Source: Gimesia aquarii
GTDB lineage: Bacteria; Planctomycetota; Planctomycetia; Planctomycetales; Planctomycetaceae
NCBI RefSeq assembly: GCF_007748195.1
Contig: NZ_CP037920.1
Location: 2,295,501 to 2,359,500 of the forward strand
Direction: 5' to 3'
DNA: 64,000 bases
Part shown: positions 52,545 through 61,692 of the stretch, one piece after another
Numbering within the stretch: position 1 is the first letter of the stretch
Layout of the letters: each line of letters starts with the position of its first letter
Translations under genes and position numbers: made by a program
Notes under the pieces: model-generated
Told to the model about the DNA's origin: nothing
What the model saw: only the letters and a program-made list of their open reading frames with translations
The model's database searches: none

Positions 52545-53243
52545 TTACGCCAGATCAAACAGCATGATCTTAGCATCTTTGGTCGCTTGAATTGTGAGTG
52601 TACTTTCTTCACTCACGGCGGCACCGTCGCTTGTTTCCAGATGCTCACCGTTGAGTAAGACAGTGCCGCGTAAAACCTGTAACCAGGCATGGCGGCCTTG
52701 CTCCAGTTCGTGAATCACTTTTGCTTGCGCATCAATTTTTGAGAGGAAAATCCGTGCATCCTGATGAATGTGTAATGATCCATTCTCAGCTTCTGGTGAT
52801 GCGACGAGTCGTAATTGATTAAGCATCTCTTCATCTGGAAATCGTTTCTGTTCGTAGCTGGGGTCGATGCCCTTACTCTCTGGTAGGAGCCAGATTTGAT
52901 ACAGGTGCACGGGATCAGTTTCAGACGGATTGAATTCACTATGCGTGATACCGGTGCCGGCAGACATTCGCTGGAATTCGCCCGCATGCAATACCTCGCC
53001 GTTTCCCATAGAATCCTTATGTTCTAATGCCCCTTCCAGCACGTAAGTTACAATTTCCATATCATGATGCGGGTGAGTTCCAAAACCTTGCCCTTGCTGC
53101 ACCCAGTCTTCATTCATGACGCGGAGCGAACGAAATCCCATATGCTCTGGATCTCGATAAGTCGAAAACGAAAACGTATGAAACGTCTTGAGCCAGCCAT
53201 GATTGGCGTGGCCTCTCTCCGTGGCTTTGCGAACTTTGATCAT
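52545..53243 (-). CDS. pirin-family protein
   Basis: A 232-residue bicupin. The metal-binding motif is THPHHDMEIVTYVLEGALEHKDSMGN in the first cupin, with AGEFQRMSAGTGITHSEFNPSE completing the site; the C-terminal cupin is degenerate as usual. Pirins bind iron and some act as quercetin 2,3-dioxygenase. ATG 53243 is chosen because AAGGAA lies upstream; longer frames run through the promoter. A palindrome over the promoter suggests control by a local or distant repressor. Confidence 0.9.
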   Translation of the reverse strand: MIKVRKATERGHANHGWLKTFHTFSFSTYRDPEHMGFRSLRVMNEDWVQQGQGFGTHPHHDMEIVTYVLEGALEHKDSMGNGEVLHAGEFQRMSAGTGITHSEFNPSETDPVHLYQIWLLPESKGIDPSYEQKRFPDEEMLNQLRLVASPEAENGSLHIHQDARIFLSKIDAQAKVIHELEQGRHAWLQVLRGTVLLNGEHLETSDGAAVSEESTLTIQATKDAKIMLFDLA

Positions 53244-53307
53244 CGTAGGTTCCTTTTTTGAGTTCACTCTGGAACAAATTAGAGTCATCATTTCCAGGGA
53301 TGTAGTT

Positions 53308-53336
53308 ATATTATATATAAATAGTTTATATGTCAA
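53308..53336 (-). promoter_or_regulatory. pirin promoter with AT-rich palindrome
   Basis: On the minus strand, TTGACA (53331-53336 region), 17 bases, TAATAT. The spacer and flank form the palindrome ATATAAATAGTTTATAT (53315-53331) with 7-bp arms. This arrangement fits repression, the regulator being unknown. Confidence 0.65.
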
Positions 53337-53514
53337 TTAATTTATTTGTTAGTAACTCTATAAGGGATTCTTAATCCTTTGTTGGACTGCGGTGTTCTAA
53401 CAAATATTACGAACTTAAAACTCGCAGAACTGTCAGAGAAATATGCCATAGTTATTCACAACATGAGCTAACGTATGACACTCGAATTTGTCCCGCTATC
53501 ACAGGAACGATTCA

Positions 53515-54264
53515 ATGATCGAACTACTTTGGAACGACCCCATCAGCGAAAATAAAATGGGGAAGTACATCAATTCTTTGGAACTCGAACCCCACCAAAG
53601 AGTACTCGATGTAGGCTGCGGGGCAGGTGAGATCTTGATTCGGCTTGCCGAACGTTATCAGATCACGGGAGTTGGGATCGACACATCGTCGGATCATATC
53701 GCAGAGGCAAACAAACGTGCCAAAGGGCGAGTTACCCCATCAAGTCTTACATTTACTATATCTGACGCACAAACATTTCAAGTTGCACCGGAGTCATTTG
53801 ATCTCGTGATCTGTATGGGAGCCTCACACGCTTTCAGACTGGGAAAAGATGCTTATCAAAACGCGCTTTCTCAGATGCTTCCCATGGTCGTCCCCGGAGG
53901 CTTTCTATTGATTGCTGAAGGATACATGAGGCAACCAGCTTCGCCGGAGTATCGAAAATTTTTGGGGGACAGTACTCCTGACGAGATGACTCATGCCGCA
54001 AATGTTGCCGCGGGCAAGATGCTGGGATTGATTCCGTTTGCGGCCTGGACCAGTAGTAAAGAAGAATGGGATGATTTCGAATGGACCTATCAACGGTTCA
54101 TCGAACGAAAAGCCCTTGCAGATCCGGAAAATCCCGGTGTTGTCCAAAAGCGGAACCAGAGACGCGAGTGGATGGACGCTTATCTCGAGTGGGGCCGAGA
54201 TACACTCGGTTATGGCGTTTATCTGTTTAAAACTTGCAATGAACTGGAATCGGTTCAATCATGA
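53515..54264 (+). CDS. SAM-dependent class I methyltransferase
   Basis: 249 residues. Motif I is VLDVGCGAGEILIRLAERY, with GVGIDTSSDHIAEAN (motif II) and DLVICMGASHAFRLGKDAYQNALSQMLPMVVPGGFLLIAEGYM (motifs III/post-I). The C-terminal tail WTYQRFIERKALADPENPG is family specific. ATG 53515 has AGGA 8 bases upstream, and an upstream in-frame TTG is rejected. It is followed by a 308-base AT-rich gap. The substrate is unknown. Confidence 0.82.
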   Translation: MIELLWNDPISENKMGKYINSLELEPHQRVLDVGCGAGEILIRLAERYQITGVGIDTSSDHIAEANKRAKGRVTPSSLTFTISDAQTFQVAPESFDLVICMGASHAFRLGKDAYQNALSQMLPMVVPGGFLLIAEGYMRQPASPEYRKFLGDSTPDEMTHAANVAAGKMLGLIPFAAWTSSKEEWDDFEWTYQRFIERKALADPENPGVVQKRNQRREWMDAYLEWGRDTLGYGVYLFKTCNELESVQS

Positions 54265-54572
54265 AACTTCAGCTACGCCCTGCTGCTTTGTGAATCATGA
54301 TCACGATTGTGCCCCCTTCTTAAGTTCTTATGCCTAATAGATTTGTATTCTCTGTTCTGGTTGTGAAAATATATTTAGTTCTAAGTGATAACATTCTATT
54401 CCAACGTGGTAGTTTCTCCTGCAATTAAGCTTTAAAAATTTTTTTAAGTCTCCTTATTGGATATTGACATCTATTTTAAGGATATATTATAGTCTTTTCA
54501 AAATTGGATATTGTTGTCTAATTTATTTGTATGGAATTGAGACCCGTACTATCTTCTGAAAGGAAAAAATCG
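54265..54572 (+). promoter_or_regulatory. AT-rich intergenic region with promoter and direct repeat
   Basis: No gene is seen. TTGACA (54464-54469), 18 bases, TATAGT (54488-54493) forms a likely promoter for the next gene. The 11-mer ATTGGATATTG occurs twice in the same direction, at 54456-54466 (overlapping the -35) and 54503-54513 (after the -10), so a regulator could bind on both sides. Confidence 0.6.
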
Positions 54573-55115
54573 ATGTTAAAAGTTGGAATAGCGCTTAGCA
54601 CTGTAGTGATTCTTTCTGTAGTGGCAACCAGTGTTTTTGTTTCGGCAGAGGCACCAAAGGATAAAAAACAAGCCGGTCCACCAAAGGCGGCTGTTGAGCG
54701 AACTCGAAAGCAAGTAAAGATGCTCGATGACATTTATAAAACAGCCGTAGTATTGATTACTGACAAATATGTGAATGATGAAGACGATTTTCCAGCCGGG
54801 AGTGCAGCCATTGCTCTCTTCGGTGCGGTCGAGAAAAAGGGTTGGCATAAAGCCCGTTTGATCGATTTGACGGGAGAGCCTTACGAATCAGACAACGTGG
54901 CTCAGGACGATTTCGAAAAACAAGGGGCGAAGCAGTTAAAAGGGGGTAAGGGCTATGTTGAACAAATTGTTGATAAAGACGGTAAGCCTTATCTTCGCGC
55001 GATGACACCCGTACCCGTTGTTTTGAAAAAGTGTGTGATGTGCCATCCACATTATGCAGACGTCAAAGAGGGCGCTCCGATTGGTGCGGTGGTTTACACT
55101 TTGCCCATTGAGTAA
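54573..55115 (+). CDS. secreted DUF3365 haem-domain protein
   Basis: 180 residues with a signal peptide (KVGIALSTVVILSVVATSVFVSAEA). The body shows the DUF3365 (Tll0287-like) fold: KARLIDLTGEPYESDNVAQDDFEKQGAKQL, PYLRAMTPVPVVLKKCVMCHPHYADVKEGAPIGAVVYTLPI, with a single CVMCH haem c site. Family members act as redox sensors or electron carriers; in sensor kinases the domain is an input module, but here it stands alone. AAAGGAA precedes ATG 54573. Confidence 0.82.
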   Translation: MLKVGIALSTVVILSVVATSVFVSAEAPKDKKQAGPPKAAVERTRKQVKMLDDIYKTAVVLITDKYVNDEDDFPAGSAAIALFGAVEKKGWHKARLIDLTGEPYESDNVAQDDFEKQGAKQLKGGKGYVEQIVDKDGKPYLRAMTPVPVVLKKCVMCHPHYADVKEGAPIGAVVYTLPIE

Positions 55116-55475
55116 TTGTTTTCACGATCACACTGAAAATTAATTTTCTTATGATAAGTGCTTGCCCGTCGTGAACAAACTCTGGATTGCTTTTGCCTGT
55201 GTCATTGGGGTTTCATTTTGATTCTGAAGTGAATCGGAACTCACATCTGTCAGGCAATGCCGTCGGTTCCAGAGAGAGTGATCACAACTCGCAGTCAAGT
55301 CGTGATCACTCCCGGCAAAATTTCCGCACTTCAGAATGTCTGGCAATCGCTCGGGGGAGAATGGATGTCGGTTCGGTCTAGGGGCACGGTGGTTACGTTG
55401 CCCTGGATTGGACAGCTTCATCGTGAAGCAGTTGTTAAAATGTGTGCGAGGAATGCGATACAAGGATCAGACATT
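55116..55475 (+). other. 360-base region with only a doubtful small ORF
   Basis: The only frame with protein-like composition is 55257-55484 (75 codons, starting MPSVPERVITTRSQ), which lacks a ribosome site and overlaps the 3' end of the DUF488 gene by 9 bases. It could be a gene remnant. I see no RNA gene or repeat here. Confidence 0.3.
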
Positions 55476-55832
55476 CTAATTTAGATTGATCAAAAATTGC
55501 TGTAAGACAACGGCATGGCTCTGTTCCGGATCTTTGACGGAAGTAATCAGTGTTATGGTAGGCTGAGTAATCGATGCCATGGTTTGTTGGATGTCAGTTT
55601 GCCGCTCTTCCAGTTCATACTGGTATTTGGCAACAAATTCGTCGTATCGGTCGGAATTGGCATGAAACCATTTCCGTAATTCAGTAGAAGGCGTAAAATC
55701 TTTTGGCCACAGGTCAATTTTTGCCTTAGCTTTTGTGATGCCACGGGGCCAGAGGCGATCGATGAGAATGCGGTAACCATCGTTGTCGTCTGGTTCATCG
55801 TAAATGCGTTTGATTTGGAATTCAGTTGCCAT
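55476..55832 (-). CDS. DUF488 (YeaO-like) protein
   Basis: A 118-residue DUF488 protein with [60 protein letters not shown] and the terminal [22 protein letters not shown], matching the family along its length. The function is unknown, though members are often near nitrogen-oxide or redox genes. It starts 11 bases inside the end of the sigma-54 activator gene and is therefore part of its operon. ATG 55832 is used, as it gives the usual family length. Confidence 0.85.
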   Translation of the reverse strand: MATEFQIKRIYDEPDDNDGYRILIDRLWPRGITKAKAKIDLWPKDFTPSTELRKWFHANSDRYDEFVAKYQYELEERQTDIQQTMASITQPTITLITSVKDPEQSHAVVLQQFLINLN

Positions 55833-57462
55833 TTGATCGCTCCACAGTGATTCCGAGTTTTTCCATCCGGCTTCGCAGTGTATTCGGATTGAGCCCCAGG
55901 ATCTTGGCAGCACCTTTGGGGCCGGCAATCGTCCCTTGTGTGTGATTCAGAACGGTTTGAATATGGTTGCGTTCGATTTCTTCGAGCGGCAGAAGTTGGG
56001 TAGAACGTTGTTCTTTCTTTCGACGTACCGGGATCACGCCCGCAGGCAGTAATAGCGTATCGCCGGGTGTCAGAATCATGGCGCGTTCGATGATATTCTC
56101 CAGCTCTCGAATATTGCCCGGCCATGCGTAATCGCGGAGCATGGAGAAGACCGATTTCGGGACCTGATCAATTTTCTTACCCAGCCGCGATCCCAGTTTC
56201 GTCAGGAAAAATCGTACCAGCGTGGGAATGTCTTCCAATCGCTCACGAAGCGGGGGGATGGGAACAGGGAAGACATTCAGTCGGTAGTAGAGGTCTTCTC
56301 GAAACGTTCCCTCTTCAACCATATCCAGCAAGTTGCGATTGGTGGCCGCTAGGACTCTGACATCAATCCGAATCGTCTGACTGCTTCCTACGCGTTCAAG
56401 TTCCTGTTCTTGCAGCACGCGCAACAAACGTGACTGTGCGGGTAAAGGCATCTCGCCAATTTCGTCCAGAAAGATCGTGCCCCCATCGGCGAGTTCGAAA
56501 CGACCCGTGCGTTGTTGAGTGGCACCCGTGAACGCACCATGTTCGTGTCCAAAGAGTTCGCTTTCCAGAAGGGATTCCGGGAGTGCCGCACAGTTCACAC
56601 GAACGAAGGAGCCATTATGCCGTTTACTGTTTTTATGAATTGCTCTGGCAACAAGTTCCTTACCAGTACCGGTCTCGCCTAGAATCAAGACCGTACTGTC
56701 GGTGGGAGCCACCATGTCGATGTTGCGTAACACTTTCCAGATCCCATCACTCTCACCTACGATTTCAGCAAATTCGGATCGAGAGCGAAGCTCCTCTCGA
56801 AGGTACGCGACTTCCGCTTCAATCCGCTGTCGCTCGTCGCGCAGGCGATGTTCTCGACGCAGGCTGTCATCCAGCTGTTGTTCTGCTTGACGTCGAATCA
56901 GTTCTGCAGTTGCCCGAGCAGCAAAGATATGAAAGATTGAGAGTTCCCGCTCGTCCGCTTCCATGGAATGATCATCGATCACAGCCAGATGCCCTACCAC
57001 CACGCCTGCATCATCCGTTAAAGGAATGGCAAGGTAGCTGCGTGCGTTTAAGCTTTTCAGAAGATTGTTTTTGGGAAATAACTCGCGAATATTATCGGAG
57101 AAGTGCTGAATTCCTCCCGAGAGCACATGTTGGCAGGGAGTCCCTTCCAGTTCAAATACGAAGTTTTCTTCGAGCTGCCCTCCGACCCAGACGGCCAACG
57201 TATGGACTGCTGTGCGTTCCGCATTGAACTCAGCGACGAAAGCTGCTTTGACGTTCAGCGAAACTGCCAGGTATTGAACCAGAGATTCAAAAAAATGCTC
57301 ACCTCGTTCTGATGCGGTTCCCTGCACGATGGAGAGGAGAGTGCCATCAACGGCGGGTTCACTGGTGTGGGCAGACTCTGCTTCTGCATTCTGTTTCAAC
57401 GGACTCTCCTGACTGAGATTACGAGACATGGAATCACGGTATTTCGTATTTGAGTACGACAT
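55822..57462 (-). CDS. GAF-domain sigma-54 activator (NorR/FhlA type)
   Basis: 546 residues. Residues about 50-190 form a GAF sensor domain ([43 protein letters not shown]), a coiled coil follows (195-228), then the AAA+ domain with Walker A GETGTGKE (262-269), the sigma-54 contact loop GAFTGA (309-314) and Walker [12 protein letters not shown], and finally a Fis-type HTH ([22 protein letters not shown]). NorR has the same layout and senses nitric oxide through iron in its GAF. The divergent P460 gene has a perfect -24/-12 promoter, so it is the likely target. Confidence 0.92.
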   Translation of the reverse strand: MSYSNTKYRDSMSRNLSQESPLKQNAEAESAHTSEPAVDGTLLSIVQGTASERGEHFFESLVQYLAVSLNVKAAFVAEFNAERTAVHTLAVWVGGQLEENFVFELEGTPCQHVLSGGIQHFSDNIRELFPKNNLLKSLNARSYLAIPLTDDAGVVVGHLAVIDDHSMEADERELSIFHIFAARATAELIRRQAEQQLDDSLRREHRLRDERQRIEAEVAYLREELRSRSEFAEIVGESDGIWKVLRNIDMVAPTDSTVLILGETGTGKELVARAIHKNSKRHNGSFVRVNCAALPESLLESELFGHEHGAFTGATQQRTGRFELADGGTIFLDEIGEMPLPAQSRLLRVLQEQELERVGSSQTIRIDVRVLAATNRNLLDMVEEGTFREDLYYRLNVFPVPIPPLRERLEDIPTLVRFFLTKLGSRLGKKIDQVPKSVFSMLRDYAWPGNIRELENIIERAMILTPGDTLLLPAGVIPVRRKKEQRSTQLLPLEEIERNHIQTVLNHTQGTIAGPKGAAKILGLNPNTLRSRMEKLGITVERSNGN

Positions 57463-57558
57463 ATCATACCTTTTCTATTTGTGATGGCAAGTTCGAATGT
57501 TTGCAAGTTGTTTTATATCAATGGCTTGTTTGTTTTGTGATCGACTTGACAGTTTCGT

Positions 57559-57572
57559 GGCATAGGGATTGC
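57559..57572 (+). promoter_or_regulatory. sigma-54 (-24/-12) promoter for the P460 gene
   Basis: TGGCATAGGGATTGCA contains GG (57559-57560) and GC (57571-57572) exactly 10 bases apart, as required for sigma-54. The promoter reads toward the cytochrome P460 gene. Two direct GCAAGTT repeats at 57487 and 57503 upstream might be activator sites, but this is speculative. Confidence 0.85.
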
Positions 57573-57646
57573 ATTTGCGATCTCCATACCAATTGAACCA
57601 GAGGGGTTCAAGCAGAACAAAGTCATCCACATGAGGGGAGTCACAC

Positions 57647-58285
57647 ATGAAGAACTTAAAGCAGTCCGGCCTGGGCTTGGTGTTGGTGGGAGCGACCACA
57701 CTATCGCTCACATTACTTTCAGGCTGTGGAACTGCTGTCGAACCAACGACAACAGCCCACGCAGCCAATCAGTCAACAGCACCGATGATGAAGAAAGGAG
57801 CTGAGTACAACGATCAGGGGGCACTGATTCGCCCTAAAGATCACAGGGAGTGGGTCTTTATTGGGGCACCCGTCACGCCTAATGACATGAACAACGGCAA
57901 GGCTGCCTTCCCGGAATTTCACAACGTTTATATCGATCCCATGAGCTTTGCGGAATACAAGAAGACGGGTACGTTTCCCAATGGTACAGTGATTCTCAAG
58001 GAACTTGTCTCTGTCGGAAGCAAAGCCATGCCGAGCGGCAATGGTTACTTTCAAGGTAACTTCGTCAGTCTGGAAGCGATGGTGAAAGACACGAAACGCT
58101 TTGAAGAGGAACCGGGTGGCTGGGCTTTCTTCCGTTTCGGCGAAGCACCTCACTACAACCCAACGGGCGCGCGGATGAAAACAGAATCATGTAACTCCTG
58201 CCATTCGGGTGCGGAAGAAGGTTATGTCTTCACAGATACCTATCCTGTTCTTCGGGCTGCTAAGGCGAAAGTCGAGGCAAAATAA
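57647..58285 (+). CDS. cytochrome P460-family lipoprotein
   Basis: 212 residues. The signal peptide ends in the lipobox LLSGC, so the protein is likely lipid-anchored at Cys27. The core DHREWVFIGAPVTPNDMNNGKAAFPEFHNVYIDPMSFAEYKKTGTFPNGTVILKELV is the P460 fold, and TESCNSCHSGAEEGYVF carries the CxxCH haem. P460 enzymes oxidise hydroxylamine (and NO) to nitrogen oxides; whether the Lys-haem crosslink is present cannot be told. GAGGGGAG precedes ATG 57647. Control by the adjacent sigma-54/GAF regulator is expected. Confidence 0.9.
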   Translation: MKNLKQSGLGLVLVGATTLSLTLLSGCGTAVEPTTTAHAANQSTAPMMKKGAEYNDQGALIRPKDHREWVFIGAPVTPNDMNNGKAAFPEFHNVYIDPMSFAEYKKTGTFPNGTVILKELVSVGSKAMPSGNGYFQGNFVSLEAMVKDTKRFEEEPGGWAFFRFGEAPHYNPTGARMKTESCNSCHSGAEEGYVFTDTYPVLRAAKAKVEAK

Positions 58286-58349
58286 ACCGAACTGAAAAAT
58301 TACTTATAGATTCAAAAAACACATTTAATCTCTTTTAAGGAATTGAAAC

Positions 58350-58706
58350 ATGTCAAACATTGCGATAGTGATTCTCACAGATACTGAAGGAAGTGAAGGC
58401 CTCGGCCGAGTTGTGAATGCACTGACAGCCGCCAAGGAATTCAAGGAGGGGGGTGACCATGTCAAGGTTACTTTTACCGGCGCTGGAACCAAGTGGGTTG
58501 GTGAGCTTACCAAACCTGACCATAAACTGCACTCTGTCTTTAATGAATTGAAAGATCAGATCACCGGAGCATGCAGCTTCTGCGCGGGCGCCTTTGGTGT
58601 CGATGAATCCGTACAATCAGCGGGAGTCAATCTGCTGGAAGAGTATGGTACCAATATGAGTTTTCGGCAGCTCATTCAGGATGGATATCATGTTCTGACA
58701 TTCTGA
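58350..58706 (+). CDS. DsrE-family protein
   Basis: 118 residues of the DsrE/DsrF fold: IAIVILTDTEGSEGLGRVVNALTAAKEFKEGGDHVKVTFTGAGTKWVGEL, and ACSFCAGAFGVDESVQ with two Cys (about 75 and 78) that could carry a persulfide. It starts 64 bases after the P460 stop and is followed by a strong terminator, so the two form one transcription unit. A role in sulfur transfer or redox handling is plausible. Confidence 0.85.
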   Translation: MSNIAIVILTDTEGSEGLGRVVNALTAAKEFKEGGDHVKVTFTGAGTKWVGELTKPDHKLHSVFNELKDQITGACSFCAGAFGVDESVQSAGVNLLEEYGTNMSFRQLIQDGYHVLTF

Positions 58707-58723
58707 TCGTTAGTTGATGAATG

Positions 58724-58763
58724 ATCGGACAACGAAGAATGGCACTTCGTTGTCCGATTTTTT
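58724..58763 (+). terminator. strong intrinsic terminator after the P460/DsrE unit
   Basis: TCGGACAACGAAG (58725-58737) pairs perfectly with CTTCGTTGTCCGA (58745-58757) across a 7-base loop, and the stem is followed by six T. Confidence 0.92.
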
Positions 58764-58856
58764 ATGTCAAACTTGATCCCTGGGATAGTGTAGGCGTCTT
58801 ATTTGATTCGACGTGAGATTATCCCATATTAGACTTTGAGTGACTCTCACTGCTGA

Positions 58857-60209
58857 TTACTGAGCTTGATCCAGAGATTTTAACACCTCAAGTAAAGTTT
58901 GATGATCCATGAAAGGGGTCTCACCATGGTATGCCCAGACAACTTGACCGTTTTGATCAACGACAAATAGCCCGTGTTGTTGATCCTCGACGCGGGAGGC
59001 TGTTGCCGGCTGATAAATTTTGTACTTCGTTGCGATGCGGTTCTCTCTATCAGACAGGACGGGGAAGTCGAACCCGCCATATCTGCTAAACTTTGTCTTT
59101 GTTTGCTGAGGAGTATCTGCACTGATCGCGACTACGGTTGCTTGTAATTCATTGAACTTTTGGAGGTTTTCATTCAAGCCAAAGAGCTGAGAGACACAAT
59201 GACTGCAGTAATACCCATAGTAGAACACAATGACGACAGGTCCGCGTTTGTTAAGCTCAGTGAGTGAGACTTCTTGTTGCCCCATATTCGGGAGTATGAA
59301 CTCGGGTGCAGGCTGGCCCAGCAGTGGGTGGTTGAATGACTCCTCAGAATGTTGTTTAAAGCGATCAGCATGATTCGAAGCATCAAACTGCAAGGGGTTC
59401 TTTAAAAAAGGAGCCGAGCCAGGAGTGACTGCAATCCAGCCTCCCATCACCCACAGAAAGATCGCGATGGGTAATGTCAGCTTCTGTCCAAACGGAACGA
59501 TTTTCTCAGCAAACATGAGCAACGTGAGCAAGGCCATCCAAGCCAGGTTCATGGCACCGACTGCAAACATTACGGCCATCAGAGCCCAACAACAGGCGAC
59601 GCAAATAAGTCCATGCAAAACTCCCATTTGCAGGCTACCCAGAATTCCGATTCGCCAGTGATGGGCAAAAAAGCTGAATGGCGAACGGCAATGCGTCAAA
59701 CAGGCGTACTTCAGAGAAGAAACTTGATAAAGACCTGCGATAAATAGTATTAAACCGGTGATGCGTGGACCTTCCTGGTTCCAATTGATGAATTCAAATG
59801 CACTAACTCTCAAAAGCGTGTCCAAAATAAATGCGAGAGTTCCATATAGGATCCAGGCAATCCCATAGCCGGCAAGAAAACAGATCAGGGGAATAGCCAA
59901 ACTAGACTTTCCCTGTTGCAGCGTGACTTTTCCTTTCAGGACTGTCGTGTAAACTTTGACATAGATCATTTCCGAAGGCAGCATCATCGCTGTGAGCATA
60001 ATGATCCAACCCATCAGGAATGTCGGAAAATTATGGAGTGGTGTACCGGGACCTCGATCCATGCCTCCCATCATTATTAAAGCCGTGATCCAGCCGACGA
60101 TACCCAGTGCGATGATACCCGTACAAAACGCCGTTGACGTATCAATCCTGGAAACAGAAATCAAAGCTTCAATGAATCGACGGATTGTGATTCTGGCAGT
60201 TCGCATCAT
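58857..60209 (-). CDS. DUF2182 membrane protein fused to a redoxin domain
   Basis: 450 residues. The first 270 form a multi-pass DUF2182 domain: GWIIMLTAMMLPSEM, the loop ACLTHCRSPFSFF and GLICVACCWALMAVMFAVGAMN are its metal-binding signatures. After residue 290, PAPEFILPNMGQQEVSLTELNKRGPVVIVFYYGYYCSHCVSQL is a peroxiredoxin/thioredoxin-like domain with a CxHC site (CSHC), and VVDQNGQVVWAYHGETPF closes it. The fusion is unusual. Overlap with the DUF1326 gene (ATGA, 60206-60209) shows one operon; a copper or other metal role is suspected for this pair. Confidence 0.85.
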   Translation of the reverse strand: MMRTARITIRRFIEALISVSRIDTSTAFCTGIIALGIVGWITALIMMGGMDRGPGTPLHNFPTFLMGWIIMLTAMMLPSEMIYVKVYTTVLKGKVTLQQGKSSLAIPLICFLAGYGIAWILYGTLAFILDTLLRVSAFEFINWNQEGPRITGLILFIAGLYQVSSLKYACLTHCRSPFSFFAHHWRIGILGSLQMGVLHGLICVACCWALMAVMFAVGAMNLAWMALLTLLMFAEKIVPFGQKLTLPIAIFLWVMGGWIAVTPGSAPFLKNPLQFDASNHADRFKQHSEESFNHPLLGQPAPEFILPNMGQQEVSLTELNKRGPVVIVFYYGYYCSHCVSQLFGLNENLQKFNELQATVVAISADTPQQTKTKFSRYGGFDFPVLSDRENRIATKYKIYQPATASRVEDQQHGLFVVDQNGQVVWAYHGETPFMDHQTLLEVLKSLDQAQ

Positions 60210-60874
60210 GCGTCGGGTCCACTCCAGTCGAAGGGAATATGTTTGCTGTTCTGTCCCGAGGGAATGTCCTGGGAAAACCCAAATGCCTGCCAGTGTCCCT
60301 CGATGCTTTTTCCCCAGGTGACAGCGGCTTCAGTCGGTCCGACTTCGCTTCCGGGGGGATTCCATGATTGTACGCGCCTGGAAGGATCTGCAGTGGGACC
60401 GGTCAGGGCTTCGCCACTGGCACAGACCACTTCAGGGATTTCAACCCTCCAGTGTTCGAGTGAATCATCTACAGCCACTGTGATATCAGCAAAGTCGATT
60501 CCTCTGAGTGTGCCCAGAGTTGAAGGGATAAAATGCCCCATCCAGCCTCCAACCTGACCGGTGAAAATCAACTCCAGAGCTTGTCTTTGTTCCGGGTTGG
60601 CTGCGGCATCAAGGAATATACCAGCAGCGACTTTGTCTCCACTCCACACGTCGCCTGTAAAGGCGACGATGATCACGACGTTCATGCCTGCCATATCTAC
60701 TTCACCAAAATGTCCTGTGCGTATTTTGTATGCAAAGATGGCATCGCAGGCACCACCCGTAGGTGGTTGGGCAAAAGTGCAAGGGCAGGGCACATTGCAT
60801 GAGCAAATATCAAACCAATCGCCGGCAATGTGCCAATTGGGAATGGTTTCTTTTTTTCGGGAGTCGTCATTCAT
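60206..60874 (-). CDS. DUF1326 protein
   Basis: 222 residues: NWHIAGDWFDICSCNVPCPCTFAQPPTGGACDAIFAYKIRTGHFG shows the Cys-rich N-terminal motif of DUF1326 (CxCNxxCPC, residues about 22-30), which may bind metal. DUF1326 and DUF2182 genes are often adjacent, as here, in the same operon, but neither function is established. AAGGAGAAGAG precedes the ATG. Divergent from the TetR gene at 61002. Confidence 0.88.
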   Translation of the reverse strand: MNDDSRKKETIPNWHIAGDWFDICSCNVPCPCTFAQPPTGGACDAIFAYKIRTGHFGEVDMAGMNVVIIVAFTGDVWSGDKVAAGIFLDAAANPEQRQALELIFTGQVGGWMGHFIPSTLGTLRGIDFADITVAVDDSLEHWRVEIPEVVCASGEALTGPTADPSRRVQSWNPPGSEVGPTEAAVTWGKSIEGHWQAFGFSQDIPSGQNSKHIPFDWSGPDA

Positions 60875-60940
60875 CTTTCTCTTCTCCTTTAAGATGATTG
60901 CTTTATGTGTCTATACAATCCTTGCCATTTATGTACTGAA

Positions 60941-60987
60941 TCGCATATTATTCAATTGGATGTGAAGTCGTCAATATTTATATGCGA
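60941..60987 (+). promoter_or_regulatory. tetR promoter with flanking inverted repeat
   Basis: TCGCATAT (60941-60948) and ATATGCGA (60980-60987) are exact inverted repeats 31 bases apart. TTGGAT (60956-60961), 17 bases, TATATG (60979-60984) lies between. The position between tetR and the divergent DUF1326 operon suggests that TetR controls both. Confidence 0.65.
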
Positions 60988-61001
60988 ATCGGTACAAAAT
61001 T

Positions 61002-61601
61002 ATGAATAAAAAACGGGGAAGGCCCCGCAACTATGATCCTGAAGCGGCACTAAATGCGGCACTCACTGTGTTCTGGCAACATGGTTTTGCAGGAACCAGC
61101 CTGGATGAGCTTAGCACTGCAACCGGAATGAATCGGCCGAGTTTGTATGCTGCATTTGGAGATAAAAAATCGATCTATCGAAAATCCATGGATCAATTTA
61201 GTCAAACTTTTCTGGGCGAACTCGAAGCAAATCTCTTTGCGGGATTGAGTCTGGAAGAGGATCTGGTCAACTTCTACAAGGCCGCTTTGTCGGAATACAT
61301 TGCCGACAGCGATATCGCATGGGGATGCCCTGTCATCTGCACGGCAACGCTAGCAGCAGCATACGATGATGAGATTCAATCCGACCTTGCCCATGCACTG
61401 GATCAGATTGATGCGATGTTTATAAAACGATTTAAGCAGGCCCAGGATGAGGGCGAGATGAAATCAGGTAATCCAAAGAAACTGGCGCAACTCGCGGCAG
61501 CCGTGCTTCACAGTCTTGCCATCCGGACGCGCGCCAGACAAACAAAGTTCAAGCCGGAAACATTCATCAAAGCCTCCGTTGCAGAGATCCTCAGAGGTTA
61601 A
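61002..61601 (+). CDS. TetR-family repressor
   Basis: 199 residues, with HTH PEAALNAALTVFWQHGFAGTSLDELSTATGMNRPSLYAAFGDKKSIYRKSMDQF (about residues 12-65) preceded by the basic tail NKKRGRPRNY. The C-terminal helices contain WGCPVICTATLAAAYDDEIQ with two Cys. The divergent DUF1326/DUF2182-redoxin operon is the likely target through the inverted repeat between them. Confidence 0.9.
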   Translation: MNKKRGRPRNYDPEAALNAALTVFWQHGFAGTSLDELSTATGMNRPSLYAAFGDKKSIYRKSMDQFSQTFLGELEANLFAGLSLEEDLVNFYKAALSEYIADSDIAWGCPVICTATLAAAYDDEIQSDLAHALDQIDAMFIKRFKQAQDEGEMKSGNPKKLAQLAAAVLHSLAIRTRARQTKFKPETFIKASVAEILRG

Positions 61602-61692
61602 TCTGATGGTAGAATAACACATGAGTTAACTCAGCGATTGATAATCGAGATCAGTATATGGGTCGTTTCGGGAAATCATGGAGAACAGACAT

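Noticed and set aside
55149-55463. Minus-strand frame of 104 codons downstream of the DUF3365 gene
   Set aside because: It has no ribosome site, low-complexity composition and no protein-like motif.
56583-57227. 214-codon plus-strand frame inside the sigma-54 activator gene
   Set aside because: It is the complement of a conserved AAA+ coding region and has an Arg/Pro-biased composition typical of a shadow frame.
57487-57509. Direct GCAAGTT repeats as enhancer sites for the sigma-54 activator
   Set aside because: Two 7-base copies are too little evidence; mentioned only as a possibility.
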